From contig NZ_VMNI01000006.1 in the NCBI RefSeq assembly GCF_007625205.1, positions 124,001 through 188,000 on the forward strand: 64,000 bases of DNA, in the 5' to 3' direction. The notes beneath the pieces were generated by a model. It ran no database searches. It was given only the letters and a program-made list of their open reading frames with translations, and had not been told where the DNA came from. The translations under genes were made by a program, and so were the position numbers. Shown here piece after piece: positions 32,720 through 42,010 of this stretch. This DNA comes from Denitromonas ohlonensis (lineage in GTDB: Bacteria; Pseudomonadota; Gammaproteobacteria; Burkholderiales; Rhodocyclaceae). Numbering within the stretch: position 1 is the first letter of the stretch; every line of letters begins with the position of its first letter.

Positions 32720-33125
32720 CCGGCGCCCCGGCGTCGAAGCAGGCGTCCACCGGCACCTGCAAGGCCGTGGCCAGGTGATTGGTCTTGGCGGCCAGCGCGA
32801 CGATCTTCAACAGCTCGGCATACTGCCCCTCGCCCATGCCCTTGGCGCGCGCCGCGGCGGTGTGCGAATGCACGCAGTAGCCGCAGTTGTTGGCGATCGA
32901 CACCGCGATGTAGAGCATTTCCTTGGTCAGCGGGTCGATTTCCGATGGGGTGGCCATCACCGCTTTCACCTCCGCCCAGGTCTGCTCCAGCAGGCCGGCG
33001 TCGAAGGCCAGGTAGCGCCACATGTTGTTGATGAACTCGGTCTGGCGAGTGGCGCGGATGTCATCAAACACCGCTTTCACGCGCGGGTTGGATTCCAGAT
33101 CAGCGGCGGGGGCAAGCGTCGACAT
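32712..33125 (-). CDS. Carboxymuconolactone decarboxylase/AhpD-like protein
   Basis: A 137-residue AhpD-fold protein with the redox motif NNCGYCVHSHTAAARAKG (CxxC followed by His). Such proteins act as peroxidase adaptors or thiol oxidoreductases. The ATG at 33125 starts the domain; a long upstream extension of the frame is antisense to the lipoprotein gene and rejected. It precedes the TauE/SafE gene with an eight-base overlap. Confidence 0.85.
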   Translation of the reverse strand: MSTLAPAADLESNPRVKAVFDDIRATRQTEFINNMWRYLAFDAGLLEQTWAEVKAVMATPSEIDPLTKEMLYIAVSIANNCGYCVHSHTAAARAKGMGEGQYAELLKIVALAAKTNHLATALQVPVDACFDAGAPGA

Positions 33126-33251
33126 GGCAGTGTCTCGATGTGAGGAAAACGCAGAAGCGTAAACGATCGCAACACGCTTGGCATCGGGGCCGACAGCGCG
33201 CGCCCGGCCTGCTAGACTCCCGCCATACCTACTTGAACGAGTCCGCACGCC

Positions 33252-34082
33252 ATGCATCCGCGCGCCCTGCCCCTCGCTTTGATTGCTCTGATCAGCCTGT
33301 CGCTCGTCGGCTGCGCCACGAGCCGTGTCGAAACCCGCCCCTCGCCACCGCTGCCGCCCGCCAGCGCGCCTGCCGCAAGCACGCCGGCGCCCGCACCGGC
33401 CCCGGCGGTCTCTGCCGCGGACGCCTCCGCCGCCGCTCCCGTGGGCACCACCGACGAAGACGAACTGAAGATCGACGCCAGCATTCCGGAGCTGATCGCC
33501 TTCCTTGAACAACAGCCCGCCGGCCCCGAGGCCACCATCGCGCAGCAACGCCTGCGCGAGCGTATCGGCGCGCGATTGATCCGCCAGGCCGGGGGTAAGG
33601 GCAACATTCGGCCCGCTAAAGACTTTCCGCTCGACGCCTTCGACACCGACGACCTGATTGCCGGCTTCGGTGACGTCGGCGTCGGATTCCGGCTGATTGG
33701 TCACATCAAAGGCCAGAAGGGCAGCAAATCGGGCTACACCTATATTGATAGCCCCGACGCCTGGCAGCGCCTTCACGCCGGGCACGTGGTGAGCCAGGCC
33801 AGCGCCTCAAGTTCGCGCCTGCTCTACGATATCCGCATGCTTCGCATCCGCCGCGAAGTGCGCAGCAGCATCGAGAACGGCACCAGCGCCACCTTCTACC
33901 GCGACGCGGCCTACACCACACAAACGGTGCTGCGCCTGGGGCTGACCCGCTATTACAAAAAGGGCAAGCCCAATGGCGAGCGCCGAACCATGGGCGGACT
34001 CGGCGCCGCCGTGGTCAAGCGCCACGGCCGCACCACCGTGTATGCCTTCGATCTGGCCGACCAGTCGCTGATTCCCCGCTAG
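33252..34082 (+). CDS. Hypothetical lipoprotein with Pro/Ala-rich linker
   Basis: A 276-residue predicted lipoprotein. The lipobox LVGC (Cys near residue 21) is followed by a Pro/Ala/Ser-rich low-complexity linker to about residue 62 and a globular domain with no recognised family (GFGDVGVGFRLIGHIKGQKG, then ENGTSATFYRDAAYTTQTV). The linker suggests it spans from a membrane into the periplasm. Function unknown. Divergent from the AhpD-like gene, followed 72 bases later by gor. Confidence 0.75.
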   Translation: MHPRALPLALIALISLSLVGCATSRVETRPSPPLPPASAPAASTPAPAPAPAVSAADASAAAPVGTTDEDELKIDASIPELIAFLEQQPAGPEATIAQQRLRERIGARLIRQAGGKGNIRPAKDFPLDAFDTDDLIAGFGDVGVGFRLIGHIKGQKGSKSGYTYIDSPDAWQRLHAGHVVSQASASSSRLLYDIRMLRIRREVRSSIENGTSATFYRDAAYTTQTVLRLGLTRYYKKGKPNGERRTMGGLGAAVVKRHGRTTVYAFDLADQSLIPR

Positions 34083-34154
34083 CGCCACGCACGAAGCCCC
34101 GTTTTCCGACCGACTGCTACACTCCCCGGCAAAACCATCAGCACGGGGAATGCC

Positions 34155-35510
34155 ATGTCCGACTACGATTTTGACCTCATCACCATCGGCGCAGGCTCGG
34201 GTGGCGTCGCCGCCAGCCGGCGCGCGGCCGTGCATGGCGCACGTGTCGCCATCTGCGAGGGCGACCGCGTCGGTGGCACCTGTGTGATTCGCGGCTGTGT
34301 GCCCAAAAAATTGCTGATGTACGCCTCGCAGTTTGCCGACGCCTTTGCCGACGCACCCGGTTTTGGCTGGGAGATCGTCCCGCCCAGCTTCGACCTCGCC
34401 GCGCTGACCGCCGCCAAAGACCGCGAAACGGCCCGCCTCGAAACCATCTACCGCAAGATGCTGGCCGACGCCAAGGTCACCCTGCTCGAAGGCCAGGCCC
34501 GCCTGGTTGATGCGCACACCGTCGACATCGGCGGGCGTCACGTCAGCGCCGGGCACATCCTCATCGCCACCGGCGGCACGCCCAGCGCACCGGCCATCGA
34601 CGGCCTGGATCTGGCCATCAGCTCTAACGAACTGCTCGATCTCACCGAGTTGCCGCGCCGTCTGCTGGTGCTGGGCGCCGGCTACATCGCGGTCGAGTTC
34701 GCCGGCATCTTTGCCGGCTTTGGCAGCGAGGTGATCCAGGCTTACCGTGCCGACCTGCCGCTGCGCGGCTTCGATGACGATATCCGCACCCGCCTGGCCA
34801 CCGCCATGAGCGAGCGCGGCGTTGCACTGCGACCCGGCTTCGCGCCGGTCAAGCTCGAACGCAGCGCCAACGGCATCCGCTGCACAGCGAAAAACGGCGA
34901 GGTGATCGAGGCTGACGTGGTGCTCTCCGCCCTCGGCCGCCGCCCCAACACCGACGGCCTCGGCCTGGCGGAGGTCGGCGTCGACGTCGATGCCAAGAGC
35001 GGGGCGATTCGGGTCAGCCCCGACTCACGCACCACGGTCGATTCCATCTACGCGGTCGGCGACGTCACCGACCGCGCCGCCCTCACGCCGGTCGCCATCG
35101 CCGAAGGCCGGGCGTTTGCCGACACGGTGTTTGCCAATACGCCGCGCGTGGTCGACCACCGGCTCATCGCCACGGCGGTGTTCAGCCAGCCATCCATCGG
35201 CACCATCGGCTTGTCGGAGCCCGACGCCATCGCCGCCGGCCATCAGGTCACGGTGTTCGAGGCCGATTTCCGGCCCATGAAGCACACCCTGGCCGGTCGC
35301 ACCGAACGCGCCTACATGAAGGTGATCGTCGACGCTGGCAGCGACAAGGTGCTGGGCGCGCATCTGATCGGCGCGGACTCGGGCGAAATCATTCAGGCGC
35401 TGGCCATCGCCATCACCATGGGCGCGACCAAGGCCGACCTCGACCGCACACTGGCGGTGCACCCGACCAGCGCCGAAGAACTGGTGCTGCTGCGCACGCC
35501 GCGCGCCTGA
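34155..35510 (+). CDS. gor: Glutathione-disulfide reductase
   Basis: A 451-residue FAD/NADPH pyridine nucleotide-disulfide oxidoreductase. The FAD motif ITIGAGSGGVAASRRAA is followed by the redox-active disulfide GGTCVIRGCVPKKL (Cys43 and Cys48). The NADPH-binding motif VLGAGYIAVEFAGIFAGFG, the second FAD motif and the C-terminal active-site His in VHPTSAEELVLLR are also present. The IRGCVPKK form and overall length fit glutathione reductase rather than mercuric reductase or dihydrolipoamide dehydrogenase. Confidence 0.92.
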   Translation: MSDYDFDLITIGAGSGGVAASRRAAVHGARVAICEGDRVGGTCVIRGCVPKKLLMYASQFADAFADAPGFGWEIVPPSFDLAALTAAKDRETARLETIYRKMLADAKVTLLEGQARLVDAHTVDIGGRHVSAGHILIATGGTPSAPAIDGLDLAISSNELLDLTELPRRLLVLGAGYIAVEFAGIFAGFGSEVIQAYRADLPLRGFDDDIRTRLATAMSERGVALRPGFAPVKLERSANGIRCTAKNGEVIEADVVLSALGRRPNTDGLGLAEVGVDVDAKSGAIRVSPDSRTTVDSIYAVGDVTDRAALTPVAIAEGRAFADTVFANTPRVVDHRLIATAVFSQPSIGTIGLSEPDAIAAGHQVTVFEADFRPMKHTLAGRTERAYMKVIVDAGSDKVLGAHLIGADSGEIIQALAIAITMGATKADLDRTLAVHPTSAEELVLLRTPRA

Positions 35511-35523
35511 GCACACCATAAAA

Positions 35524-35554
35524 AAAACGGCCGCGGCATGCCGCCGGCCGTTTT
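35524..35554. terminator. Bidirectional terminator between gor and dodecin genes
   Basis: The stem AAAACGGCCG/CGGCCGTTTT (35524-35533 with 35545-35554) has an inner palindromic loop and A/T runs at both feet. Confidence 0.88.
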
Positions 35555-35573
35555 ATATTGCTGAAGCGGACGA

Positions 35574-35777
35574 TCAGTCGGCCAGCACAAAGGTGACTTT
35601 CATGGTCACGCGATAGGCTTTGATCTTGCCTTTTTCAATCACCAGCTTCTGGTCCTGAATCCAGGCGCCGCTGACGTTCTTCAATGTCTTGTTGGCGCGC
35701 GCGATGCCGCTGCTCATGGCATCGTCAAAACTCTTCTTCGACTCGGCGATCACTTCAGTAACACGTGCAACACTCAT
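35574..35777 (-). CDS. Dodecin (flavin-binding small protein)
   Basis: A 67-residue dodecin, forming hollow dodecamers that store or buffer flavins. Family features seen are the start SVARVTEVIAESKKSFDDAM, the flavin-stacking Trp in VSGAWIQDQKLVIEKGKI and the terminal strand YRVTMKVTFVL. AGGAGG lies five bases before ATG 35777; an ATG 14 codons upstream is not needed. Monocistronic. Confidence 0.92.
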   Translation of the reverse strand: MSVARVTEVIAESKKSFDDAMSSGIARANKTLKNVSGAWIQDQKLVIEKGKIKAYRVTMKVTFVLAD

Positions 35778-35899
35778 GCAAACCTCCTTGGGGATGGCAA
35801 AAACGTCGGGCCGATTCACGGCCCGGGCAATTCACTATCCCTGCTCGCCCGGCGAGTCACAAGGCGATGAGGTTAAACATGGTCACACGTACCGCCGCC

Positions 35900-36607
35900 T
35901 TACTCGGCAAAGGCGATGGTGACCCGTCGGTTGCGCTTGCCCTCGCTACGGATCTTCACCACCTTGAGCGCGCCGATTTCGGCCGTCTGTCGCACATGCG
36001 TGCCGCCACAAGGCTGCAAGTCCACGCCCGGAATTTCAATGGTGCGCACACTGCCCTGACCGCGCGGCGGCTGCACCGACATGGTCTTGACCAAGCCCGG
36101 ATTGGCGTCGAGTTCGGCATCGGAGATCGCACCGCATTCGACGGCGGTATCCGCGGCCACCAAGGCATTGAGGCGCGACTCGATGTCTTCGGCGACGAGC
36201 TGATCCATATCGATATCAAAGTCGAGATGCGCCTTGTCTTCGCTCATCCGGCCGCCCGTGACTGGCGCCGCGACCACGGCGCACAGCAGATGCAAGGCCG
36301 TGTGAAAGCGCATCACCCGATGGCGCCGATCCCAGTCGATGCGGGCGGTGACATGCGTGCCGACGGCCGGCAGCTTCGCCGCCTCATCCACCAGGTGAAC
36401 AATCGTGTCGTCCTCGCCCTTGACCGTGCCGAGCACGTCGATCACCGTTCCGCCGGCCTGAACCAGCGCGCCCGTGTCGCCCGGTTGGCCGCCGCCGGTG
36501 GGGTAAAACACACTGCGGTCGAGCACGATCCGGCCCAGCGCAGTCGACACCACCACGGCATCACACTCGCGGGCATACGCGTCATCACGAAACACCAGTT
36601 CGGTCAT
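35900..36607 (-). CDS. Alanyl-tRNA editing protein AlaX-like
   Basis: A 235-residue trans-editing hydrolase that removes Ser or Gly from mischarged tRNA-Ala. It combines the short N-terminal barrel (FYPTGGGQPGDTGAL) with the editing site, whose metal ligands are in HTALHLL and CGGTHVRQTAEIG. The start at 36607 is chosen because GAGG lies six bases upstream; an ATG two codons earlier is too close. It is close to the AEC transporter gene (18 bases) on the same strand. Confidence 0.88.
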   Translation of the reverse strand: MTELVFRDDAYARECDAVVVSTALGRIVLDRSVFYPTGGGQPGDTGALVQAGGTVIDVLGTVKGEDDTIVHLVDEAAKLPAVGTHVTARIDWDRRHRVMRFHTALHLLCAVVAAPVTGGRMSEDKAHLDFDIDMDQLVAEDIESRLNALVAADTAVECGAISDAELDANPGLVKTMSVQPPRGQGSVRTIEIPGVDLQPCGGTHVRQTAEIGALKVVKIRSEGKRNRRVTIAFAE

Positions 36608-36625
36608 CAGCATCCTCTTGTTCGA

Positions 36626-37501
36626 TCAAGGTAAGACAAAGGCCAGGGCGATCGGTAAAAACACCACCGCCGCCAGATTGCCGATCAGCACCATCGAGGC
36701 CACCTTTTCGGGCTCCTGATGATAGCGCTCGGCGAAGATATAGTTCAGCACGGCCGGCGGCAGCGCACCAAAGATCAGTATCAAGGCTTGCTGCTGCGGC
36801 GGAAAGTCGACAAGCATCAGCAAAAGACCCGCGATCGCCATGCCGATCAGCGGCCGCGCGATCGCCCCGAACACCCCAAGGCCAATCGATGTGATCCGCG
36901 AGTCGCTCAGGCGCACCCCAAGCGCGAACAACATCAGCGGGATCGAAATCTCACCGAGCATCCGGATCGACATCAACAGCGGCTCCCACACCACGACACC
37001 GCTCATCCCAACCGCCAGCCCGGCAAAGGTCGCCAGCACCGAGGGCACTTTCCAGATCGTCATCAGCCGGACTCTGTGGTCCAGCAACCAGGCGCCGAAT
37101 GAAAAATGCAGCAGATTGGAGGCCATGAACATCACCACAAACGGCGCCAGCGCCTGCTCACCAAAGGCCAGCACCGCCAGCGGCAGGCCGAGGTTGCCCG
37201 AATTATTGAACATCACCGGCGGCACCAGTGTCTTGGGCGCAACCCCCACCGCACGCGCCAGCGCCCAGGCCGCGAGGCCGGACGCGACCACCATCACCAC
37301 CGTCGCCAGCAGCAGCGGGATGTCGTTTTCCGGCCGAAACGGCTTGCTCGCCAAGGCCGCAAACACCAGCGCCGGCACGAACACATCCATGTTCAATTTG
37401 TTGGCGTGCGACAGATCCGGACGCGTTCGACGCCCCACCACGAAGCCGACTGCCACGATGGCAAACAGTGGGAACAGGATGGCGATGATGCGAAGGAGCA
37501 T
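36626..37501 (-). CDS. AEC-family (auxin efflux carrier type) transporter
   Basis: A 291-residue membrane protein with about ten segments in two inverted halves. Typical AEC features are NKLNMDVFVPALVF, VMFNNSGNLGLPLAVLAFGEQAL and LIFGALPPAVLNYIFAERY. Bacterial members carry malate, malonate or similar anions; the substrate is not evident. It is upstream of AlaX and probably co-transcribed. Confidence 0.88.
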   Translation of the reverse strand: MLLRIIAILFPLFAIVAVGFVVGRRTRPDLSHANKLNMDVFVPALVFAALASKPFRPENDIPLLLATVVMVVASGLAAWALARAVGVAPKTLVPPVMFNNSGNLGLPLAVLAFGEQALAPFVVMFMASNLLHFSFGAWLLDHRVRLMTIWKVPSVLATFAGLAVGMSGVVVWEPLLMSIRMLGEISIPLMLFALGVRLSDSRITSIGLGVFGAIARPLIGMAIAGLLLMLVDFPPQQQALILIFGALPPAVLNYIFAERYHQEPEKVASMVLIGNLAAVVFLPIALAFVLP

Positions 37502-37742
37502 GAATTTTTGCCGAGGAACAGAAGCATCGATTCTAACCGGCGAACTGTGGCGCCAGACCGCCTACCTGCGCGACACGCCGGCCAAAGAGCGCACTCGCAT
37601 CCGCGGCTGAGCCGTTCATGCTTGGCGCACAATCCGCAGGCGCCTCACAAAACCCTCAAGGGGTTGATAAATATTCCATAACGGATACCCATTTTCCATG
37701 TCAAAATCCCGATAGATATTCTCTTAATGACAGGACTTCGAC

Positions 37743-38552
37743 ATGTCTTCGACGCGCACTCTGACCCATTCGCTACTAGCCGGCGCACTACTCGCCAGTG
37801 TCAGCGCCTCGGCTCTCGCCATCACGCCCAGCTTTCAGTTCGTGATGGACCGGCTGGACAACCGCAGTAGCAACACCCTCGGTATCATCGAAGGCGTCGT
37901 CCATTACATTGGTGCGGGCGTAACCCCCAACAGCGGTTTTGGCACCCAAGTCAGCATCGAGCAAAACGGGATTGAGCTCCCGATGAACTGGTGGAGCTCG
38001 CACGTTTCGCCAAACGAGTATTACAGCATCCTGCCGACCAACATCGGTACCAGCGATCCGTGGACCATCATCGCCAACAACGCTGGTGACATCAGCATGG
38101 CCCTGACACGAGGCACCGCCGGTGCCCAGGTGCTGGATTTCGCTCAAAACGTGCAGTTCGACACTACGAGCAGCATGCTCAGCTGGGAACTCCCCTCCAC
38201 CGGCCCGACCATTGAAGGTGTGCGCGTCTTAGTGTGGGACCGGACACTTGGCCTGTTGAACGATCCTGACGCGCCCGACCTCGCTGCGCTCAGCCCCTAT
38301 ATCCCGCCGATGACCAGCTACCAGCTATCGCCAACACTATTCGAGAACGGAAAAAGCGCCGCCGACTACACGGTCGAAGTTCGCCTTATGGATTTCCGCG
38401 ATCCGCAACTCGGCATGAACGGCAGCAACATCCTGAACACTTCGCGCACCTTCTACGATCTCGCTGCCCCGGTCCCCGAACCCGAGACCTGGGCGATGAT
38501 GCTCGTCGGCCTCGGTCTCATTGCACAGCTTGCGCGGCGCAAACCCCGCTGA
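37743..38552 (+). CDS. PEP-CTERM sorting-domain protein (2)
   Basis: A 269-residue exported protein. It has a signal peptide (LLAGALLASVSASALA), an Asn/Thr/Ser-rich beta-type body without recognised domain, and a C-terminal exosortase signal VPEPETWAMMLVGLGLIAQL ending in RRKPR. Unlike the first PEP-CTERM gene it has no convincing sigma-54 promoter close upstream. It stands alone, converging on hslU with a shared terminator. Confidence 0.9.
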   Translation: MSSTRTLTHSLLAGALLASVSASALAITPSFQFVMDRLDNRSSNTLGIIEGVVHYIGAGVTPNSGFGTQVSIEQNGIELPMNWWSSHVSPNEYYSILPTNIGTSDPWTIIANNAGDISMALTRGTAGAQVLDFAQNVQFDTTSSMLSWELPSTGPTIEGVRVLVWDRTLGLLNDPDAPDLAALSPYIPPMTSYQLSPTLFENGKSAADYTVEVRLMDFRDPQLGMNGSNILNTSRTFYDLAAPVPEPETWAMMLVGLGLIAQLARRKPR

Positions 38553-38573
38553 ATCGCGGCGGATTCAACCCAA

Positions 38574-38602
38574 AAAAGGCCTCGCGTTTTGCGAGGCCTT
38601 TT
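38574..38602. terminator. Bidirectional terminator between PEP-CTERM gene 2 and hslU
   Basis: A 12-bp perfect stem (38574-38585 with 38591-38602) with a GTTTT loop and A/T runs at the foot serves both convergent genes. Confidence 0.9.
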
Positions 38603-38624
38603 GTCTTTCTGGCAAACACGGTGA

Positions 38625-39959
38625 CTACAGCACGTAGCGCGCCAAGTCCTCGCGCTCGGCCACGGCCTCCAGGCAGTCATCCACATAGGCGGCATTCACC
38701 ACCAGATCGCCCACGCCGGGTTTGCCGGCGTTGAAGGAGATTTCCTCGAGCAGCTTTTCCATCACCGTGTACAAGCGCCGCGCGCCGATGTTTTCGGTTT
38801 TCTCGTTCACCTGGAAGGCGATCTCGGCGAGGCGGCGGATGCCCTCGGGCTGGAAGTCGATCTTCACGCCTTCGGTTTCGAGCAGTGCCTGATACTGACG
38901 GGTCAGGCAGGCGTCGGTGCTGGTGAGGATGCATTCGAAGTCATCCACGCCGAGCGAATCGAGCTCGACGCGAATCGGAAAACGGCCCTGCAACTCGGGG
39001 ATCAGGTCGCTGGGTTTGGCCAGATGGAAGGCGCCGCTGGCGATGAACAGGATGTGATCGGTTTTGATCATGCCGTACTTGGTGCTCACCGTCGTGCCTT
39101 CGACCAGCGGCAGCAGATCGCGCTGAACGCCCTGGCGCGAGACGTCGGCGCCCTGCATTTCCGAGCGCGAGGCGACCTTGTCAAGTTCATCGAGGAAGAC
39201 GATGCCGTTCTGCTCCACGGCGCGCACGGCCTCGGCCTTGACCTCTTCGTCGTTGATCAAGCGCGCGGCTTCTTCGTCGGCGAGCAGGCGCAGCGCTTCC
39301 TTGATCGGCAGCTTGCGGCTCTTTTTGCGCGCGCCTCCAAGGTTCTGGAACATGCCCTGCAATTGCTGGGTCATCTCTTCCATGCCCGGCGGGGCGAAGA
39401 TTTCGGCGCTCATGGCCGACGCCGCCACTTCGACCTCGATTTCCTTCTCGTCGAGTTCGCCTTCGCGCAGCTTCTTGCGGAATTTCTGCCGTGTGCCGGA
39501 ATCGGCCGTGGGCGCTTCGTCGGCATTGAAGCCGACCGCGCGGGCCGGCGGCAGCAGGATGTCGAGCACCCGGTCTTCGGCGGCGTCGGAGGCGCGGTCA
39601 CGCACGGAGACCATGGCGCGCTCACGGCCGTCCTTGACCGCGATTTCGGCGAGGTCGCGGATGATGGTGTCGACATCGCGGCCGACATAACCCACTTCGG
39701 TGAACTTGGTCGCCTCGATCTTGATGAAGGGCGCGTTCGCCAGCCGGGCCAGCCGGCGGGCGATTTCGGTCTTGCCGACGCCGGTGGGGCCGATCATGAG
39801 AATGTTCTTGGGGGTGATTTCGCTGCGCAGCGGTTCGGCCACCTGGGCGCGACGCCAGCGGTTGCGCAGGGCGATGGCCACGGCGCGCTTGGCGCGCGCC
39901 TGGCCGACAATGTGCTTGTCCAGTTCGGAGACGATCTCCGGCGGGGTCATTTGCGTCAT
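38625..39959 (-). CDS. hslU: ATP-dependent protease ATPase subunit HslU (ClpY)
   Basis: A 444-residue AAA+ unfoldase. Visible are the N-terminal sensor [17 protein letters not shown], Walker [14 protein letters not shown], the pore loop region [15 protein letters not shown], the inserted I domain (about residues 110-240), Walker [12 protein letters not shown] and the C-terminal sensor II plus docking tail YVL, which inserts into HslV. It forms a hexamer capping HslV. It follows hslV by 26 bases. Confidence 0.95.
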   Translation of the reverse strand: MTQMTPPEIVSELDKHIVGQARAKRAVAIALRNRWRRAQVAEPLRSEITPKNILMIGPTGVGKTEIARRLARLANAPFIKIEATKFTEVGYVGRDVDTIIRDLAEIAVKDGRERAMVSVRDRASDAAEDRVLDILLPPARAVGFNADEAPTADSGTRQKFRKKLREGELDEKEIEVEVAASAMSAEIFAPPGMEEMTQQLQGMFQNLGGARKKSRKLPIKEALRLLADEEAARLINDEEVKAEAVRAVEQNGIVFLDELDKVASRSEMQGADVSRQGVQRDLLPLVEGTTVSTKYGMIKTDHILFIASGAFHLAKPSDLIPELQGRFPIRVELDSLGVDDFECILTSTDACLTRQYQALLETEGVKIDFQPEGIRRLAEIAFQVNEKTENIGARRLYTVMEKLLEEISFNAGKPGVGDLVVNAAYVDDCLEAVAEREDLARYVL

Positions 39960-39985
39960 GGTCTGCTCGACTCGGGTGCCGGGGC

Positions 39986-40522
39986 TCAGCCCAGCACCTC
40001 GATGGTGTGATGTTGGTTGGTGTAGATGCACAGGTCGCCGGCAATGCTCAGCGATTTGCTGACGATCTCTTCGGGCGCCAGGTCGGTGTTTTCGAGCAGC
40101 GCCCGCGCAGCCGCCTGGGCATAGGCGCCACCGCTGCCGATCGCGACGATGCCTTGCTCGGGCTCGAGCACATCGCCGTTGCCGGTAATCACCAATGAGT
40201 TTTCTTCATCGGCCACCGCAAGCATGGCTTCGAGCCGGCGCAACATACGGTCGGTGCGCCAGTCCTTGGCCAGTTCCACCGCACTGCGCAGCAGGTTGCC
40301 GTGGTGCTTTTCGAGCTTGGATTCAAAGCGCTCAAAGAGGGTAAAGGCGTCCGCCGTGCCGCCGGCAAAGCCCGCGAGAATGCGGTCATGATGAATGCGG
40401 CGCACCTTGCGGGCGCTGCCTTTGATGACGATGTTGCCCAGCGTCACCTGACCATCGCCGCCAAGCGCGACGCGCCTGCCCCGTCGCACCGAGAGGATGG
40501 TGGTGCCGTGATACTGTTCCAT
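39986..40522 (-). CDS. hslV: ATP-dependent protease peptidase subunit HslV (ClpQ)
   Basis: A 178-residue N-terminal-nucleophile protease forming the double-hexamer core of HslVU. A short propeptide MEQYHG is removed to expose the catalytic Thr of TTILSVRRG. The segment [10 protein letters not shown] and the sodium-site motif [15 protein letters not shown] are also present. ATG 40522 is used because the propeptide length then matches the family; longer frames are excluded. Confidence 0.95.
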   Translation of the reverse strand: MEQYHGTTILSVRRGRRVALGGDGQVTLGNIVIKGSARKVRRIHHDRILAGFAGGTADAFTLFERFESKLEKHHGNLLRSAVELAKDWRTDRMLRRLEAMLAVADEENSLVITGNGDVLEPEQGIVAIGSGGAYAQAAARALLENTDLAPEEIVSKSLSIAGDLCIYTNQHHTIEVLG

Positions 40523-40612
40523 GCCTGATCCGATTCGCCCGCCTGGGGGCGTGTTGAGTGCGCCACAGGCGCACGAGATCATCGCGCGCCCGCCATCCCG
40601 GTCATCTGGGGG

Positions 40613-41743
40613 CTAGTTGCGCAATTGCAAGCGGGCGACCTGATCGATCCCCATCACGCGCAGCAAGGCGGCCACCATCGCATTGACGTCCTTGAGGACG
40701 ATCAGCTTGCCTTGCCCCTGAAGCTGCGCCAATACGTTGAACATGGCGCCGGCCGACACAAAATCGATGCGCCGCAGCCGCGCACAATCGACATCCACCC
40801 GCGAGCGCTCGGCGGCGAACGCAGCCAACTGACGCACCGGCTCGGCGTTAGTGCCCAGCACATCGCCTTCGAGCACGAAACCATCATCCATCTGCACCGC
40901 AGTCACCAGTTCAGCGGTGGTCGAGGCCATCTCGGAGACGGCTTTCGGCTCCCAGGACGGCGGCGACTCTTCGAAGGTGATGGCGTAGTCGAGCGCGACT
41001 TCTTCAAAGGTGTCAATGTCGTCAGTCTGTTGCAACATGTCGAGCAGCAGCAACCACATCTGTTGATTTTCTCGACGGCCCGCCAGCACCTGCCCACGCA
41101 ACATATTGGCGACCGTGCTCGCGCCGGACAGACGGATAGTGACCGACGCCGCATTGAGGTCGGACATCAAGGTGCGCAACAGCGCACAGCCGGATTCATC
41201 CGCCGAGCGCAGACGCGACAAATCAATCTTCACCGCGCCGTTCTTTTTGGCGGCTTCGCGAACCCGCTCAAACTGCTTGGTCACCTGGTCGGTCAGCGCG
41301 GTGCCCAACGCGACCGCAGGCGCAGCGGTCTTGCCTGCCGCGACGGGCGTGTCGGCCCCATCCCAGGGCGGCGGAGATTTTTCAAAACTGCGGGCATAGG
41401 CGATGACCCGTTCGTCAAACTCGGCGCGCTTGCCTGTCAATTTGTAGAGATCAATCAACATCAGCCACACGGGCTCGCCTTGCCCCGGCGTCAGGCCGGT
41501 CACAAATTCGCTGAGCACCTGGGCGGCGAGGTCGTTCTGACCATTGGCATAGAGCACAGCAGCGTCTTCAGCCACACCGGCAAAGGCATCGCCGCCTTCT
41601 TGCACTTCGATCTTGCCGGCACACTCGGCCAGCGCGCGCGCGACGTCGCCGCCCGCCGAGCCGAAATCCAGCGTCGACAATTCTGAGCGCGGCCCCTTGC
41701 TGGCAGCCCCGGCAGATTTGTTCTTTTGTGAAGACCCTACCAA
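40613..41743 (-). CDS. Tandem STAS-domain protein with duplicated helical module
   Basis: A 376-residue cytoplasmic protein built from an internal duplication: a helical segment (VWLMLIDLYKLTGKRAEFDE ending FEKSPPPW, about residues 88-125) with a STAS-like domain, then a second copy (MWLLLLDMLQQTDDIDTFEE ending FEESPPSW, about 225-262) with a STAS domain at the C-terminus (VDCARLRRIDFVSAGAMFNV). STAS domains act in anti-sigma antagonists or lipid and nucleotide binding. TTG 41743 is preferred because GGAGG lies eight bases upstream; ATG 41758 lies within that site. Function unknown. Confidence 0.75.
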   Translation of the reverse strand: MVGSSQKNKSAGAASKGPRSELSTLDFGSAGGDVARALAECAGKIEVQEGGDAFAGVAEDAAVLYANGQNDLAAQVLSEFVTGLTPGQGEPVWLMLIDLYKLTGKRAEFDERVIAYARSFEKSPPPWDGADTPVAAGKTAAPAVALGTALTDQVTKQFERVREAAKKNGAVKIDLSRLRSADESGCALLRTLMSDLNAASVTIRLSGASTVANMLRGQVLAGRRENQQMWLLLLDMLQQTDDIDTFEEVALDYAITFEESPPSWEPKAVSEMASTTAELVTAVQMDDGFVLEGDVLGTNAEPVRQLAAFAAERSRVDVDCARLRRIDFVSAGAMFNVLAQLQGQGKLIVLKDVNAMVAALLRVMGIDQVARLQLRN

Positions 41744-41974
41744 GATCCCTTCCTCCATCTCGGCGATTGCGTAAGCACAGTCCTCGACAACACGACGAAC
41801 GCGTTATCGGACATCGGTCCATCGCCGCCTTCTCCATCGCGGCAGACCGGGCGCATCGCCTGGGCGCTGAACGCGCCAGACCCGCAGAATAACATCGCGA
41901 CACCGCCATGCGACACGGCAACTTTTGGCTATTGTGCGCCTTCACTACGAAAAGTTTTGTTAAGCATTGCACCA

Positions 41975-41989
41975 AGTTGCATCGCAACA
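41975..41989. promoter_or_regulatory. Palindrome AGTTGC-ATC-GCAACA upstream of the tol operon
   Basis: GTTGC-N3-GCAAC inverted repeat 22 bases before the ybgC start. It has the same form as the one upstream of the phasin gene. Role unknown. Confidence 0.35.
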
Positions 41990-42010
41990 GCGAGCCCGCT
42001 CTCAGCTAAA

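Noticed and set aside
33126-33785. Long N-terminal extension of the AhpD-like frame
   Set aside because: It is antisense to the lipoprotein gene, and the domain starts naturally at ATG 33125.
37623-37638. Possible sigma-54 promoter (TGGCGC, then CCGCA) before PEP-CTERM gene 2
   Set aside because: GG and GC spacing fits, but the -12 element lacks TTGC and it lies 105 bases from the start, so the match is too weak.
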